Origin: Hofstenia miamia
Lineage: Eukaryota > Xenacoelomorpha > Acoela
NCBI GenBank assembly: GCA_004352715.1
Contig: SCFE01000078.1
Coordinates: 746,396-810,395, forward strand
DNA: 64,000 bases
Direction: 5' to 3'
Below the pieces are notes generated by a model. It was not told where the DNA came from. It worked only from the letters and a program-made list of their open reading frames with translations, and did not search any database. Below, piece after piece: positions 23,201 through 38,200 of the stretch. Numbering within the stretch: the first letter of the stretch is position 1; each line of letters starts with the position of its first letter. Made by a program: the position numbers and the translations under genes.

Positions 23201-26200
23201 CAGTTGGTACAGATAGTGATGGATCTGTTGCTGATCCTATCTACTGTAGCATTTCTTCTGACGAAGTGTATACAGCAGAGAAGTCTGCAGCTAGTTGCCA
23301 AACAGATGATTCCCCTTTATATGATCATCCTGTTACTAGGTATAACATTGCATACCACTTGTTTTTAGAAGCTATTTATGTGAAATATTACCAAAGAACA
23401 ATGGTGCTTCTTCTAATCATTTTAATTTATTAACATATCAAATTTCAAGTATGTATTTTTTTGATTATAGCCAACCATATTTAAATCTAATCTTTAAAAA
23501 TTTATGCACTTAATTGATAATTTTGAATACATTTTCCTATTTTTCACCCAAAATCAAATAAACAATCACATGTTAGAGCTTTTAATTAAAATATCTCGAA
23601 AATGTAACGATTTTTTCTGGTCTGCCAATCCTTCATGGTAATCTAGTTATCTCGGTTGTTCCAACGCAATAGCTTAGTCACTAGTTTACAGGCTTGACAA
23701 TTAACTTAATAAAGAATTTGCTTTATTATTCTAAAACAATTGTATGTAAGTGATGAATAGTTGTTTTATATAACGGCGTCTGCTTTCCATAAGGAAATCT
23801 TTTGTAAAATTTAAACCTCTTGAACGCCTCCTAAAGGCAGTGTGAAACTATATAGATGTAGCTGAAAATATACTTTCAAAAAGCTGAAACACAATTTTTA
23901 ATAGTTTTTCATTAATAACACATCACTGTTTCTTTTTAAGTTTAAGATCCTCAATTTCAACGGCTTACAATCAGTCGTTAAACAATTAAATCATTTTTAG
24001 ATTGGTAGAAAAGTGTTTCTCGCTTTTACATCTTAGTATCTGCACACTGGAATTCAATGGATTGTTGTTTAAATGATTTTTTGCAGTATGCTATATCCTG
24101 CAAATGTTTTTCCAATTTTATCAAAATGAACAAACTTTTCCACCGAACATTTCGCATATTACATACAAGTGTACTTTCTAAATTTAGCTCAATTTGCTAC
24201 TTATTCAAAATGCTTAATTTTATTCGAAGTTGAAGACTAGTCAATTTTTGAAGCCTCTAATCGGGTCTCTGAGAAATCATTAAACTATTCTTCGTCTTCT
24301 CAGTTTTGATCAACTATGTTATTTCAAACGATTTTCCGACATCGTTGCATTAGTGATATATACCTTCATTAAAATTTCTTAATACATTATCAAAATAATT
24401 CATTGAATTACATGTATGATGCCTTCCACATTATTATTTTAAGTTGACTAAGTCCACAAACAAACCAAATCGTTCACCAATAGTATCTTAAAATGCAAAA
24501 ACTACTTTGACTCTATATTGGATCGTTTCTAGGCGCGTTATTAGGACAAGGTTTTACCCGTATCCAGTCCAATAACCGTAGGTTCAATATTACAGCAACT
24601 AATGTGCTAATATTTGTAAACTAGGGCTGTACGGGCAAGCTAATATTGCTCCTGCTATACCCACCTGTCTTATCCAAAGTTCGTACTCGTACCTGCCATT
24701 TCTGTAATGATTTTATCCTACCCACAATCGTGGTAGCCGTACCCGGTAAATTCCCGTAACTATTATAGCCATACCCGTACATAATTGCTCCTTACCAAAT
24801 CTAAATCCTTATATAACTCAAAATATACGTTGATTCAAGTTTCGATTTTCAAATATTCTTACACTAGGTTAAAAGAAAATGAATTCTATCCTCAAGATAA
24901 ATAAACGGTTAATTAGTACTTTTATTTTGTACTAATAAATTTCATTCGTTTTCCGTTATTGACAATGCTTAAACGTTCAACGACAAATTGCCAATATTGT
25001 TTCAATAAGATAACTTATTCTTTCTGTATTTTGCTTTTATTCTTTACCCGTGCCCTTAAAACTTGTCGTATCCGGATTGTCCGTAGGCAGTGGTGCGTTT
25101 AAGAGGAGCGGTCGTCCCCCTTTTTTAGGGCCAGCTGTAAACAGTTAATTAAAATATTCTCTTTTCCTCGAAATTGAAAGTAGTTCACTTTATTTCAAGA
25201 TTTCATCAATCGCTTTGCTGCTAAAAACAGACTATTGTATTTTGTTTAAATTTACTTTTGTTCAAAAAGTACGGATAGGTAAAGGGTAATAACCACTTGT
25301 AGATCCGTACTCTCACAAGGCCAGAATTGCAGTTAAGTTAGGTCCACCTTTATTGAAGAACTAAAATAATAATGCCTTGTTAAAGCAAAAGCAGCACATT
25401 AACAAATTTTCAAAATAACACGCGAAAACAATTGAAATCTATGTAGTGATAGCAATGAACATGTGATTATACTAAAATTTTGCTTTCTTCACCACTTTAA
25501 TAAGGATAATATGTTTTCCATTTTATGGAAACACTATATGTGAACTTGCAAGGTTATTGCTCGTACAAAAAAAATTATTAATGGTTGTTGCCTTTGTTCT
25601 GGATGATTATAAATTCATAAGACTAAAATAATGAAGTTATTATATTTGAATGTCCATTTCATTTTTTTCAAAATTCTTATTCATTTAGATTTTTCAAAAC
25701 TCTAACCTTTCATTGCTCAATATTTTTAGGCCATCTCTTAGCGTATCACATTCTGCAGATTTGAGTGAGTACACTCGTCCTAGAATGTTAGTAGCTGAGA
25801 ATCGACTTTATCAACGGCTGTCCTACAGGCAAAGTATTGATGACGATTGCATTACTTACGAACCTGCCTCTCAAAATTCCACGGAATCATTCGATAAGAT
25901 TTTATCTCTTGGTATGTCAATTTGTTAGAACTCCTTCAAATTTCTGAAATATCATGAATGCTGATTGCAAACATTTATTGTTCTCAATGAAAGTTTGCAA
26001 AACAAGGCCTGTTTATACAATATCTACAGCAACTGTTTCTTCACTATTAAATAACGTTTGCATTAATTGAATTTTGTAGAAAATGCAAAATTTTGATGTT
26101 TCTAATATCTATACTAGAACGCAAACTAAATGATTATAAATAAGTATATATTAGTATTTGAGAAACCTTTATTTTTATCAGTTCTTTAATACCAATGTAT

Positions 26201-29200
26201 ACTGTTTTATCAGTAGTTGTCGATGGTTAAAAAATGTTTAGTAACTTTTCAATATCACTTATGTCTAAGCTATTTTTTTAATTTTGCAAATAGATGGAAT
26301 TTGAGAATAACCCAAAACTGGATGCAAAGTGATGTCTAATCATACTCTAACTTGTTTCAGTTTCAATTAGGACTCAATTTTACATTTCTTATTGAATTCA
26401 GTTTCAGTTTTGATCGATTTATTTCAGTATTCTTAGTTTCAGTTTCTGGTAAAAACACTTATTGTTATGTCCGTCTTTTGAACATTTTATATTTTCTATG
26501 CGCTGTTAAGCGGCGCAACGGTTTGAACGCATTGAAAATTTACTAAAAATTTAGCAGTGCTTGGCCGCAACTCGGTATTCCCAGTTTTGCAGCTTATCCA
26601 TAAGGGTTAAGGCGTTAATGATTGCAAAGAATTGTAAGGTGTCAAAGAAGTTCAGCAAAATTTGAAATTGAATTTGTGCAAAAATTTGTGACATGTCGCT
26701 CGAAAACAAATTGTGAAGAAACTGGAATTCATTTCAACTCACCACGAGAATTGTGTAATGTATTCTTACTCATGATCTTGCATAAAATCAATTATTTCCA
26801 AGTGTGTGCAGTATCGTTCCTTCTACCTCTTTTAACCGTAAATTCTATCATCATTAACTTCTTCAGACCATTGGAAAATATTGGAAATATCCCAGAAGAA
26901 CGAATAGAATTGGCATTGACTATTAGCCACTGGTTTTCGCTTTTGGAGTTGTGTAACTATTTATCAATTTCAGAAGGCTGAAAAAAATGATTTTTGCGTT
27001 TTATTGACAAAATATCATGCTTCAGCTCTATAATGCTGCGCTGATAATTTTTTAATTGTCTCTGCATTTTCTTTTAGCTTTCACCTAGCCACAAAGTTTT
27101 AATTTTCTGCAAAACGTTTGTCATTTGAAAAATCCAAACAGTGATTAGAAAACAAGTTTCGAATTACATCTAGAGAATCCTTAGTTTTGCAAAAAAGTTT
27201 TTAAAGTATATCTAACCAAGAGGCCTTTTCTTTCAACATATCATGTTACAGGCATACGTTTTTCTTCCGTCACATTTAAATCCGTGCAGAATTTCTTGAA
27301 CTCGGTATTAGAAATTTATTTTTTCACAACAGTTGTCACTTGATTTTTTTTTACGAAAAACAACATGAAAAAATCTGTTTTTTCAGCGTTTTAAATCTAG
27401 ACTTTTTTTAATTATAAAACTATGTTACTTTTGCAACCTTACCTATTCATATCAACAATAAGACCTAATTCCTTTATTGGTCTTTAAAGACTAGCATATT
27501 GTAGCTTAGTCGAATTTTTATTTTGCTCACAATTTTGTCATGATACTGAGACGAAGAGTGCACTCTACAAAATACTTAAACAATATCTCACGCACTTTGC
27601 AAGTAAAATCTCACGCAATTTCTTGCTATACTAATACTTTGTTCACCTAAATTATTGTATGTGTGCCTGTGGTTGTGTTATAAAAGGAGTCAAAGTTAAA
27701 CTTTGTATACATATTAATCCCTCTCGGTATATGGTTACTTTGATCTTTGAATATTGTCAACAATTGTCTGTTTATCAAAAACGCTGTCTTTTAATGCGTA
27801 AAATTTTATAAACACGTTCTATTGGTTTAGTTAAAATAGAATTGAATTTAAAACTCATCAGTTTCAAATAAACTGAAAATCTCACATATTATGCAATATG
27901 TTCACATTTTTAAATGCGCAGTAAAGACTGTAGTGAAATATATAACACTCTCCATTGAAATGCCTTCCTGGGCAAGCAGAGCTATTGCCAGTTGAATTTA
28001 CGATGAGACTAAGCATGGGTGAAGAGGTTTGTATTCGTCATCATTAGAACAATGGTAATCCATGAGAAGTACTTATTAAATTTAGCATTGGAGTTCTGAT
28101 ACTTTGGACATTTTTGTTTTATGTACTAGTTATAATATCAGAATGTGGGAAGTGAAAATATTTTTAGATTGCACCAGAGATCGCTGTCTAAGCCTGATAT
28201 GAAAAAACAACTAATTCTTTGTGGCTGAAAATATGTATTTTATCAAGATTGATGAATATTAATAATGTCCCATTGTGAATTGAAAGTACAATTCTAAAGG
28301 TGTTTACTTTACGAATTCGGTTTGAATTTGCGCTAGTTAAAAGTCATTCCAATGTTTCCAATAGATTTTGTCAGGAAATCGGAACATTCGAAATCCCAGC
28401 TAGAATTTACTGTTTTACATAAGTGAGTGGTCATTTTTGCTTGAGGAAGTCACTTCATATAGTTTTGCTCATCACGGAAGCATTTCAAAGCGTTTCCCAC
28501 CACGTCTGTTTTTATTCCTAATCATTTCAATAATTATGAATTGATTGATCTTGTCTTTCAACACATGTATCAAAACTTAGAAACTACGCAATACGTTTTT
28601 ACTTTTTCATACTACAATTAAGTGCGAACGTATCAATAAATTAACATACAAAACTCATTAATAGTTATTATATTCTGACTGCTATTTACTATCTTAACGC
28701 CATTTTATGCTGGTGATTGGATTTATTAATATTTTGTTTTCTAATTGCTTTCCCAATTTTTTTGGCAATCAAAGAATGACGAATAGTAATACTGAATTCT
28801 CTTTTTGTTTTTGCTAATTTGCTCGTACTGCAATAAAATAATCAAATTTGAAAAGTTTAAAAAGCACGGTTCTTTCGAAGTCTTTGTTTAACCAAGTTTT
28901 TTTCAAGTAGATTGACGTACTACCTGCCTTTATTAATTTTAAAATGAGGCACTCTTCCAACTTTGTTTCGAAAGCAATTTAAAGTAAGATAATATTTTGA
29001 ATAGGCGTTTATTATAGTAAAAACGAAATTTTTGAGTGGGAATGTAAATAGTATCTTTAAATTATGGGTTATTTTGATAAATACCAAAACAGTTCGTATC
29101 AAATACTATTTACTTGCTACGTGGTCTCCGGAAATCCCCAGGGCGAATTGTTCGTGCAAGGAAAGTCAGTGATCTAAAAAAACGAATGCCCTTTGTTCCC

Positions 29201-32200
29201 CGACCATTCTACGAGGCGATTGTGCCTGANAACGCGCTTTCAAATGGATTTCCTCTTTGGACTATAAAGACGCTCTGCTGAAATTCTCCACTCTCCCGCT
29301 GTCACTCTACTTCCATGCCTGTGATCTCCTTCTGTTCAATCGACTACTGACTCGCAAATTGGATCTTGATCCTTTTGATTTCATTAAGTTCTCCAATTCC
29401 TGCTGCACTCGCTCTGATGATGTTGTCACCTTCTCCATTCGTCGTACAAAGAAACATCGCACCCTTCACTCGTTTTTCAATCGTGCTTGTACTGCTGCTA
29501 ATTACATCTTGACTCGCAACCCTCCAACAGCGATTGATTTCTTTTCCCCACCACCGAGCTTCAAGAAATCTTTGATGGCTTTCCTCTTTGCTGAGCCAAT
29601 TTTTTTGGCAATCAAAGAATGACGAATAGTAATACTGAATTCTCTTTTTGTTTTTGCTAATTTGCTCGTACTGCAATAAAATAATCAAATTTGAAAAGTT
29701 TAAAAAGCACGGTTCTTTCGAAGTCTTTGTTTAACCAAGTTTTTTTCAAGTAGATTGACGTACTACCTGCCTTTATTAATTTTAAAATGAGGCACTCTTC
29801 CAACTTTGTTTCGAAAGCAATTTAAAGTAAGATAATATTTTGAATAGGCGTTTATTATAGTAAAAACGAAATTTTTGAGTGGGAATGTAAATAGTATCTT
29901 TAAATTATGGATTATTTTGATAAATACCAAAACAGTTCGTATCAAATACTATTTACTTGCTACGTGGTCTCCGGAAATCCCCAGGGCGAATTGTTCGTGC
30001 AAGGAAAGTCAGTGATCTAAAAAAACGAATGCCCTTTGTTCCCCGACCATTCTACGAGGCGATTGTGCCTGATTCCAATCTCAGTAACTGGAGCAGTGAC
30101 ATTTAGGATGCTGTGCTGACTATTGATTCTAATCAAGTTGCAAAAAATCGTTTTTGTTTTAAATTTTATGAAATATCAAAATCATATTCGCAGTTAACAT
30201 GTTTTGATTTAACAAATGTTATGTGCATCATCATGCTAAGTTCACACATCGATCGATTTCTATGAATTAATAATGTTGACTTATATATCTTTTGATTTGA
30301 AATAATAATATAATTTACATAGAAAACACTGAAGAAGAATTAATACCAAAATTAAAAAATGAATGGTAGCAAGCACCGCCAGACTTTAAGATCAGTTTAC
30401 TCAAAAATAAAAAAGGTGCACTTAACATGGTAATGCACCGAACCCTTCAATTGTCTAATTAGAAGATTTTATGCACCCTTACTTTAAATTTGAAGATTAC
30501 ACATGTATAGAGAGCATCTTCGAAGGAGGCATTCGCCCCCTGGTGCTACCGCCTAAAACCGCGCAGTTCCATCATTTTTGAGTGAATATTGTTTTCCGGT
30601 TCCACTGCAATAAAATACAATCAAAATGTCAATAGCTTTAGTTTTTCAGGACAAAATTTTTGGGTTAGCCGTAACCAAAATAATGCTTTATAAAATTATA
30701 ATTGTACATTTAATTCCAAAATATATTTTAGATGCAACAGTCAAACAAAGCAATTTTTTTGAAAATTTCGTGAAAGTCATGTAAATCATGCAAAATATAT
30801 TTTTTGCTCAACATTGAATACTACTTTGGAAAATTTATATATTTGAATTTCCAAAAAACTGTAGAAAGAAAGCCTTTACATTTGAAACCTATGTGTCGCT
30901 GGAATTGATAGCTCGATTCTGTTGCCAGTGCTACCACTTTTTTGTTTTCAACCGTTGTCAATAAAGTATGATTTTGTAAAAAGTTACCTAGAAAAGTTTT
31001 AATACAAATTGACTGAAGTATAAAACCGCTCCATTTTTTCGAATTCTGCTATATAGTCATTTTTAATTCTTCACATGCAACTGTTGTAATAAATTTGAAT
31101 TGTATTACTTATGAAACTGTATTACTGTGACAATCCTCAATGTGTTGCTTCTCAAAGTTTCACTGTCCCTTTGGAATTAAACTAAATTTGTGTCTGAAAT
31201 ACACTGTTTATTGCTCACCTTTTAATCGGTCGGATAATGTAAATTTTAAAATATTTATATTGGCGGAATTGCTTTTATTATATTTTTATTGTATAACGCT
31301 AGACAATTTGTTTTCTACTTGACAATTACCTTCATTGACAGTAGTGGTTGTTGAGATGAGAATTTTTTACAATAATTCCAACAGCATACGTAAATCAATT
31401 TCTTCTAAAATCTATCGCATTGGTAAATTCTACTTTTGAAGTATTCACCGATATTTCACACGATGATTTGAGTTTGGTAAACATTGGGATTTGCCAATTT
31501 CTTTTAAAACCTATTTGCACAGGGATTGAAAAAACGAATTGATGAGTTTGCAGTGAATTAGTTGATTGATAATTCATTAATTTGTAGTTGGTGGTATCTG
31601 TAATTAATTAGTTAGTTTATCCTCACACGCTGTGTCTTCCTAAATTTGACCCATCTTGTTCACTTNGCCAATTTTTTTGGCAATCAAAGAATGACGAATA
31701 GTAATACTGAATTCTCTTTTTGTTTTTGCTAATTTGCTCGTACTGCAATAAAATAATCAAATTTGAAAAGTTTAAAAAGCACGGTTCTTTCGAAGTCTTT
31801 GTTTAACCAAGTTTTTTTCAAGTAGATTGACGTACTACCTGCCTTTATTAATTTTAAAATGAGGCACTCTTCCAACTTTGTTTCGAAAGCAATTTAAAGT
31901 AAGATAATATTTTGAATAGGCGTTTATTATAGTAAAAACGAAATTTTTGAGTGGGAATGTAAATAGTATCTTTAAATTATGGATTATTTTGATAAATACC
32001 AAAACAGTTCGTATCAAATACTATTTACTTGCTACGTGGTCTCCGGAAATCCCCAGGGCGAATTGTTCGTGCAAGGAAAGTCAGTGATCTAAAAAAACGA
32101 ATGCCCTTTGTTCCCCGACCATTCTACGAGGCGATTGTGCCTGATTCCAATCTCAGTAACTGGAGCAGTGACATTTAGGATGCTGTGCTGACTATTGATT

Positions 32201-35200
32201 CTAATCAAGTTGCAAAAAATCGTTTTTGTTTTAAATTTTATGAAATATCAAAATCATATTCGCAGTTAACATGTTTTGATTTAACAAATGTTATGTGCAT
32301 CATCATGCTAAGTTCACACATCGATCGATTTCTATGAATGAATAATGTTGAATTATATATCTTTTGATTTGAAATAATAATATAATTTACATAGAAAACA
32401 CTGAAGAAGAATTAATACCAAAATTAAAAAATGAATGGTAGCAAGCACCGCCAGACTTTAAGATCAGTTTACTCAAAAATAAAAAAGGTGCACTTAACAT
32501 GGTAATGCACCGAACCCTTCAATTGTCTAATTAGAAGATTTTATGCACCCTTACTTTAAATTTGAAGATTACACATGTATAGAGAGCCTCTTCGAAGGAG
32601 GCATTCGCCCCCTGGTGCTACCGCCTAAAACCGCGCAGTTCCATCATTTTTGAGTGAATATTGTTTTCCGGTTCCACTGCAATAAAATACAATCAAAATG
32701 TCAATAGCTTTAGTTTTTCAGGACAAAATTTTTGGGTTAGCCGTAACCAAAATATGCTTTATAAAATTATAATTGTACATTTAATTCCAAAATATATTTT
32801 AGATGCAACAGTCAAACAAAGCAATATTTTTGACAAATTCTGAAAGTGTCATGTAAATCATGCAAAATATATTTTTTGCTCAACATTGAATACTACTTTG
32901 GAAAATTTATATATTTGAATTTCCAAAAAACTGTAGAAAGAAAGCCTTTACATTTGAAACCTATGTGTCGCTGGAATTGATAGCTCGATTCTGTTGCCAG
33001 TGCTACCACTTTTTTGTTTTCAACCGTTGTCAATAAAGTATGATTTTGTAAAAAGTTACCTAGAAAAGTTTTAATACAAATTGACTGAAGTATAAAACCG
33101 CTCCATTTTTTCGAATTCTGCTATATAGTCATTTTTAATTCTTCACATGCAACTGTTGTAATAAATTTGAATTGTATTACTTATGAAACTGTATTACTGT
33201 GACAATCCTCAATGTGTTGCTTCTCAAAGTTTCACTGTCCCTTTGGAATTAAACTAAATTTGTGTCTGAAATACACTGTTTATTGCTCACCTTTTAATCG
33301 GTCGGATAATGTAAATTTTAAAATATTTATATTGGCGGAATTGCTTTTATTATATTTTTATTGTATAACGCTAGACAATTTGTTTTCTACTTGACAATTA
33401 CCTTCATTGACAGTAGTGGTTGTTGAGATGAGAATTTTTTACAATAATTCCAACAGCATACGTAAATCAATTTCTTCTAAAATCTATCGCATTGGTAAAT
33501 TCTACTTTTGAAGTATTCACCGATATTTCACACGATGATTTGAGTTTGGTAAACATTGGGATTTGCCAATTTCTTTTAAAACCTATTTGCACAGGGATTG
33601 AAAAAACGAATTGATGAGTTTGCAGTGAATTAGTTGATTGATAATTCATTAATTTGTAGTTGGTGGTATCTGTAATTAATTAGTTAGTTTATCCTCACAC
33701 GCTGTGTCTTCCTAAATTTGACCCATCTTGTTCACTTGACATCTAGAAGAAATTCTTCATTTCAAAAATATTTGATGTGCCTAAGACCAATTAAAATTAT
33801 GGTAGAACTTAAAATAATAGTAAGAAAACGAATATCTCCAAATCTGTCCTTGCTCATTTACGAAACTAGCTTGCACTCCAAGCAGAAATCGATGGCTAAT
33901 CATGAAAGATTTGATGGAACAGGCTAAAATTTGAAAAAATGCGTTGTATGGAGTGCAAGCAACTGTTCAAAGCAGTTTAGATTAATCTCATCATTGTAAA
34001 TTCGTTTTGAAAACAGTAACATATCACCAAAACAAACAAAAATAAGTGTTTTTACGCATAACTAGCTAGGCAGTAGTGGGAAAATTAAATGCTTTACTAT
34101 ACATTAGCATTAGTTATCATGTGACAAAACAGTTACATGTAGCACATCGTTCAATCGTTGAATATAGCTTTGAAACCTATACATGTAATCAGTAATTAAT
34201 GTCAATATTATTGAATGTCCTGACATGACCTGAAATAAGGACAACCTTCCACCCAATCCGATCCGAGTGCAACTAAAAGTTTACCCAATCTGACTCTACC
34301 CGTGTTCGGGTCATTATAAATGAAAAAATAATATAATTCACAAAGAATTGTACAGGCAAAAAAGGCACTAACAAGCACACATATTCATATGGCGAGGATT
34401 CATTCATTATGTATTTAGACTTATTTTAGAAAGTTCGTCGCGGTATACCTTCCCGTGTTTGAGAAATTTTTTGTACTTTGTCAGGATCATAATCGGTAAA
34501 AATCACGATTTTTATTTCTTATTAAATTACATGCAAAATTGAATGAATTACACATTAAAACATGCGAGTTGAAGTATTTGTTTAAAATCGACTATTGTAT
34601 GACTGACAGTAGAAGCTGTCTAAGCTTTATGAGGCCAATGATTTAATTGATAATTGGTATTGTTTCCTACTACAGTATATTAATGAAGATATCTTTGTCT
34701 ATGCTTTTAATATCTTTTAAGTATTAATCTTTTAGAAATAAGGAAGTATTTCTCTCAACATTTTTAAATTTGAAAATGTTTATTCAAAGTCAATTCAAAT
34801 TGCTATTTTTATGTTAAACTATTGAACTTTACTCAGCAGTTAATAGCAGACTAAATCTCTACTGTGGCATAAAACAGTCCCAAAACAAATGTTAGCATGT
34901 GTGAAATTTCTGTGATTTCTGGTTGCTTATCTTTGTAACTTAGAAAACTACATTTTAGTGGATGAAAGTTTTCAATTTGATGTTACTCGATATTTTCAAA
35001 ATTTTCTATACAGTAGTCTTATTTAAAAATGTGTAAATAGATTAGTTCCAAGTAATATTTGTCACTAAAATGTTAGCAACATCAAATTCAGATTTAGTTT
35101 TTCACTTAATTTTTTTCCAGAAAATATTACTGAAAATTTTAAATAGGGGTTTTAAGGTTTAGTTTGATGTCATAGATGAATTGTAATTCAACTAAAGCCT

Positions 35201-38200
35201 TAATTTCACTTTGCAGGCATTTAATGTCTAAAGTTACACGCGGCGGACTGTCAAACAGAATTTTCTAACACCACCCTGCAGGGTGTGTGGTAGTGCCTAA
35301 TATTGTATTGATATAGTACTTCAAACAAAAATAAATTATTGGTATAGTAAAAATCAAAAAGAGAAATTTATTAAAAATATATTATTTCAATATATATTCA
35401 TTGCAATAAATTATTTATTGGGATCATCCGGCCAGCGGTAGATTGGTCCAACGACTTTTGCTAATTCAATGATTAATTTCAACCTTTTGGTAGACAAAGC
35501 AGAACATTTAAATTGATAATTCGTAATTGTCTTAATGTTATACTGTTTTTTGATTGGCTTGTTGCGTAATGGCAGTAATGAAAATTTAACTCAATCACTT
35601 TTCGTTATGACTGCAGTATTTAGTAAAGTAAACAAAACTGTCATCATAGTTTACAGGTTATTTCTCATTTATTGTATAAAACAATTTTAGTTGCTCGAAG
35701 GACTTAAGTTTAATGGGTCACCATAAATCATAATAGAAATTATTAGTGCTGTCAATGGATCATGCGGGTCAGATTTTTTATGGATTGAAAGGTCATTTCT
35801 CACATGCATTTCCATTCGCAGGCTTGCTGTGAAGAAATGAAATTGTATTATCATGCTGGCTTACAAAAATGTGGAAACAAGTATAATTGTAAGTCTCTGA
35901 TGTTTGACCCAGTTTCGTTTTTATACTCGACTATACCCGAACCAATTGCTCGTACCTGTAGTGATTTACCAACTCACTCATCTAACATATTGAAATGGAA
36001 TATTTGAGAAAGCCATAGTCTAACATAAGGCTATGGGGTCCGGGATGCGCAAGTGAACATTTTAAAATTCTAAATGCTTGTAGTTAGATTAATTTCAAGC
36101 AAAAGCTTACTTTTACAATTTATCTCAAAATTGAATTTTCAAACATTATGCTCCTAAATACACTGAGTTTCTAAAAGTAATTAATTAATTTTAAAAAATT
36201 ATAGTTGTTTACTCTAACTTTTTGGCAAATGCAACGTGTTGACTGGCTAAGAATCAATACTATCGACTACTGGCTTTTTGCTTGCAATTAAGCGTACATC
36301 TTCTTTATTGCAATTCAAAGTAACACCGCTACTTTTCCCAAGGACACTTTGTATGCGACTAGACTTGCACGAGCGTTCTCTCTCTCTCGATTTGCCTCTA
36401 GTAACGTATTATTAGACAACGATGGATTTTAATATTTTCCCCATTTTCTCTTTAATATACATTTTGCCAAGTGTTACTCCGTATTTAAATGCTACTTATT
36501 GACTTAATTCGCAGTACTGCACCATCATTAATATATCGTTTGTTAAATCACTTCCATTATATATTGAATTTACAAACTTAACATTGTGGTTAATTAAAGC
36601 AATATGATAAGCTATTTTGAAATAGTTTCCTTTGCCCCACCATAGGTATGGGCCTGTGTGGTAACGAATAAATGTTACCGATAACGCATTGCAAGTTTTA
36701 ATTATCACCGCCACCGCATCACACCAGACCCACGTACGCCGGTCCAATATTCCAACCTCAACTTAGCATTTAGCGAAAGCTATAATGTTAATCTTAGAAA
36801 TAATGTACTGAAAACGATACAGAATGACTAACAATGACTTGTTATTACAAAAACAACAATGTGGAACATGTATTCCACCCAGAGGCGTAGCCAGCCCAGG
36901 AAATTTAGAGGGGGCACAAAAAATATATAACAATTTTATTCCAATATTCTAGTAAGATAACTTACTATTACCTCTTGGAGGAGGGCGGGGGCTGCTTTCA
37001 ATCACTGATTCCGCCGTGAATGTGACTAATTTACAACTTTGATTATTGTTTTCTACAATATTTGAGGTAGCCATGAAGGAAAATTTTAGTGTAATGTTAA
37101 GCGTATATGTTAATAACAAGCTAACGAAATTTTTCAATGCCACCGCATCGCAGCGTTTAATCATCACTGCACTGCTCAAGTCTCTATTCCATATAGACAG
37201 GCTAATTGCAGAAATACATGTTCATTTAGACGAAGATTCATATTGTAATTATCCACGGCACGGTTTCTTAATGGAATGTTACTGAGAAGGCTCATTGTAC
37301 TTTTATATGATTTTATGAAGCAGGAATTCAGATTAATTTGCTGAAGCATATCATTCATTGTATTTTGTAAAAAGAGATTTATTTTCCACTGAAATTTTAT
37401 TTTGCTCATAAAAACCTACATTTAATAAAATCTTTTATTGTTATTTTTTTCCCTTTTGTAATTGTTGTATTCCCCTAAAATGGACTATTTTTTTCTCATG
37501 ATCTGTATACTTTGTAAATTAAAATTTGCTCTATTTGAAATACATAGTTTCAAATGGTCATAAAAGTGACTGTCATTTGATATTTCAATTGCAGCATGTA
37601 ATCATAATACCATTACAAATTTGCAACAGAATTCAACATGCTTTTGTGACATCCCTTAAATGTGTTTTCATTGCTTACAATGTTTCAAATTAGAAAGATA
37701 GTTAATAATCCTTCCCATTGTCTCAATAATACAGGACTATTTTTTTCATTAATGTTGTTAATCGTAAGATATTGTTGAAATTTACATCATTTAGAGATCA
37801 AAAATTAACCTTATAATTGTTTTCAATATTCAAAATAATTAATACTAGTTTAATTCGTGGTCTCTTGGATGTTGGCGTCATTATTCGTGGATTATTGTTG
37901 GAGTTTCATCAGAATTTTACGAACCGAATAAAAATTTTGAAAGACCATATCCGAAAAGGCATAAATATAAATGTTCTATAAACTAATATTTTCCTAATAG
38001 CTGTATTTGAAAGTCCGATAAAACCAGCCTTTTCCTAAGAATTAGTTCGAAGTCCAAGACGCCCATCATGCTTATATTTTGTTTTTTAGTGATTTAATTT
38101 TTCAAAATTTCGCTGATCAAATCGGGTGTTTAGTTCATTTTATGCAACACGAATAAGATCATCTGCAGATATGATCTCTTTTTGCAAAGCTGATTTCTAT

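Noticed and set aside
26622-26981. 119-codon open frame in intron 5
   Set aside because: No recognisable motif, no good splice sites in phase with TANC, and composition like the surrounding intron.
28920-29102. 60-codon reverse-strand frame conserved in three copies
   Set aside because: Its conservation is explained by the block duplications, and composition is AT-rich non-coding.
35804-36007. Cys-rich 67-codon frame as a possible TANC exon
   Set aside because: It has no similarity to TANC and would break the phase-1 match between 25911 and 44494.
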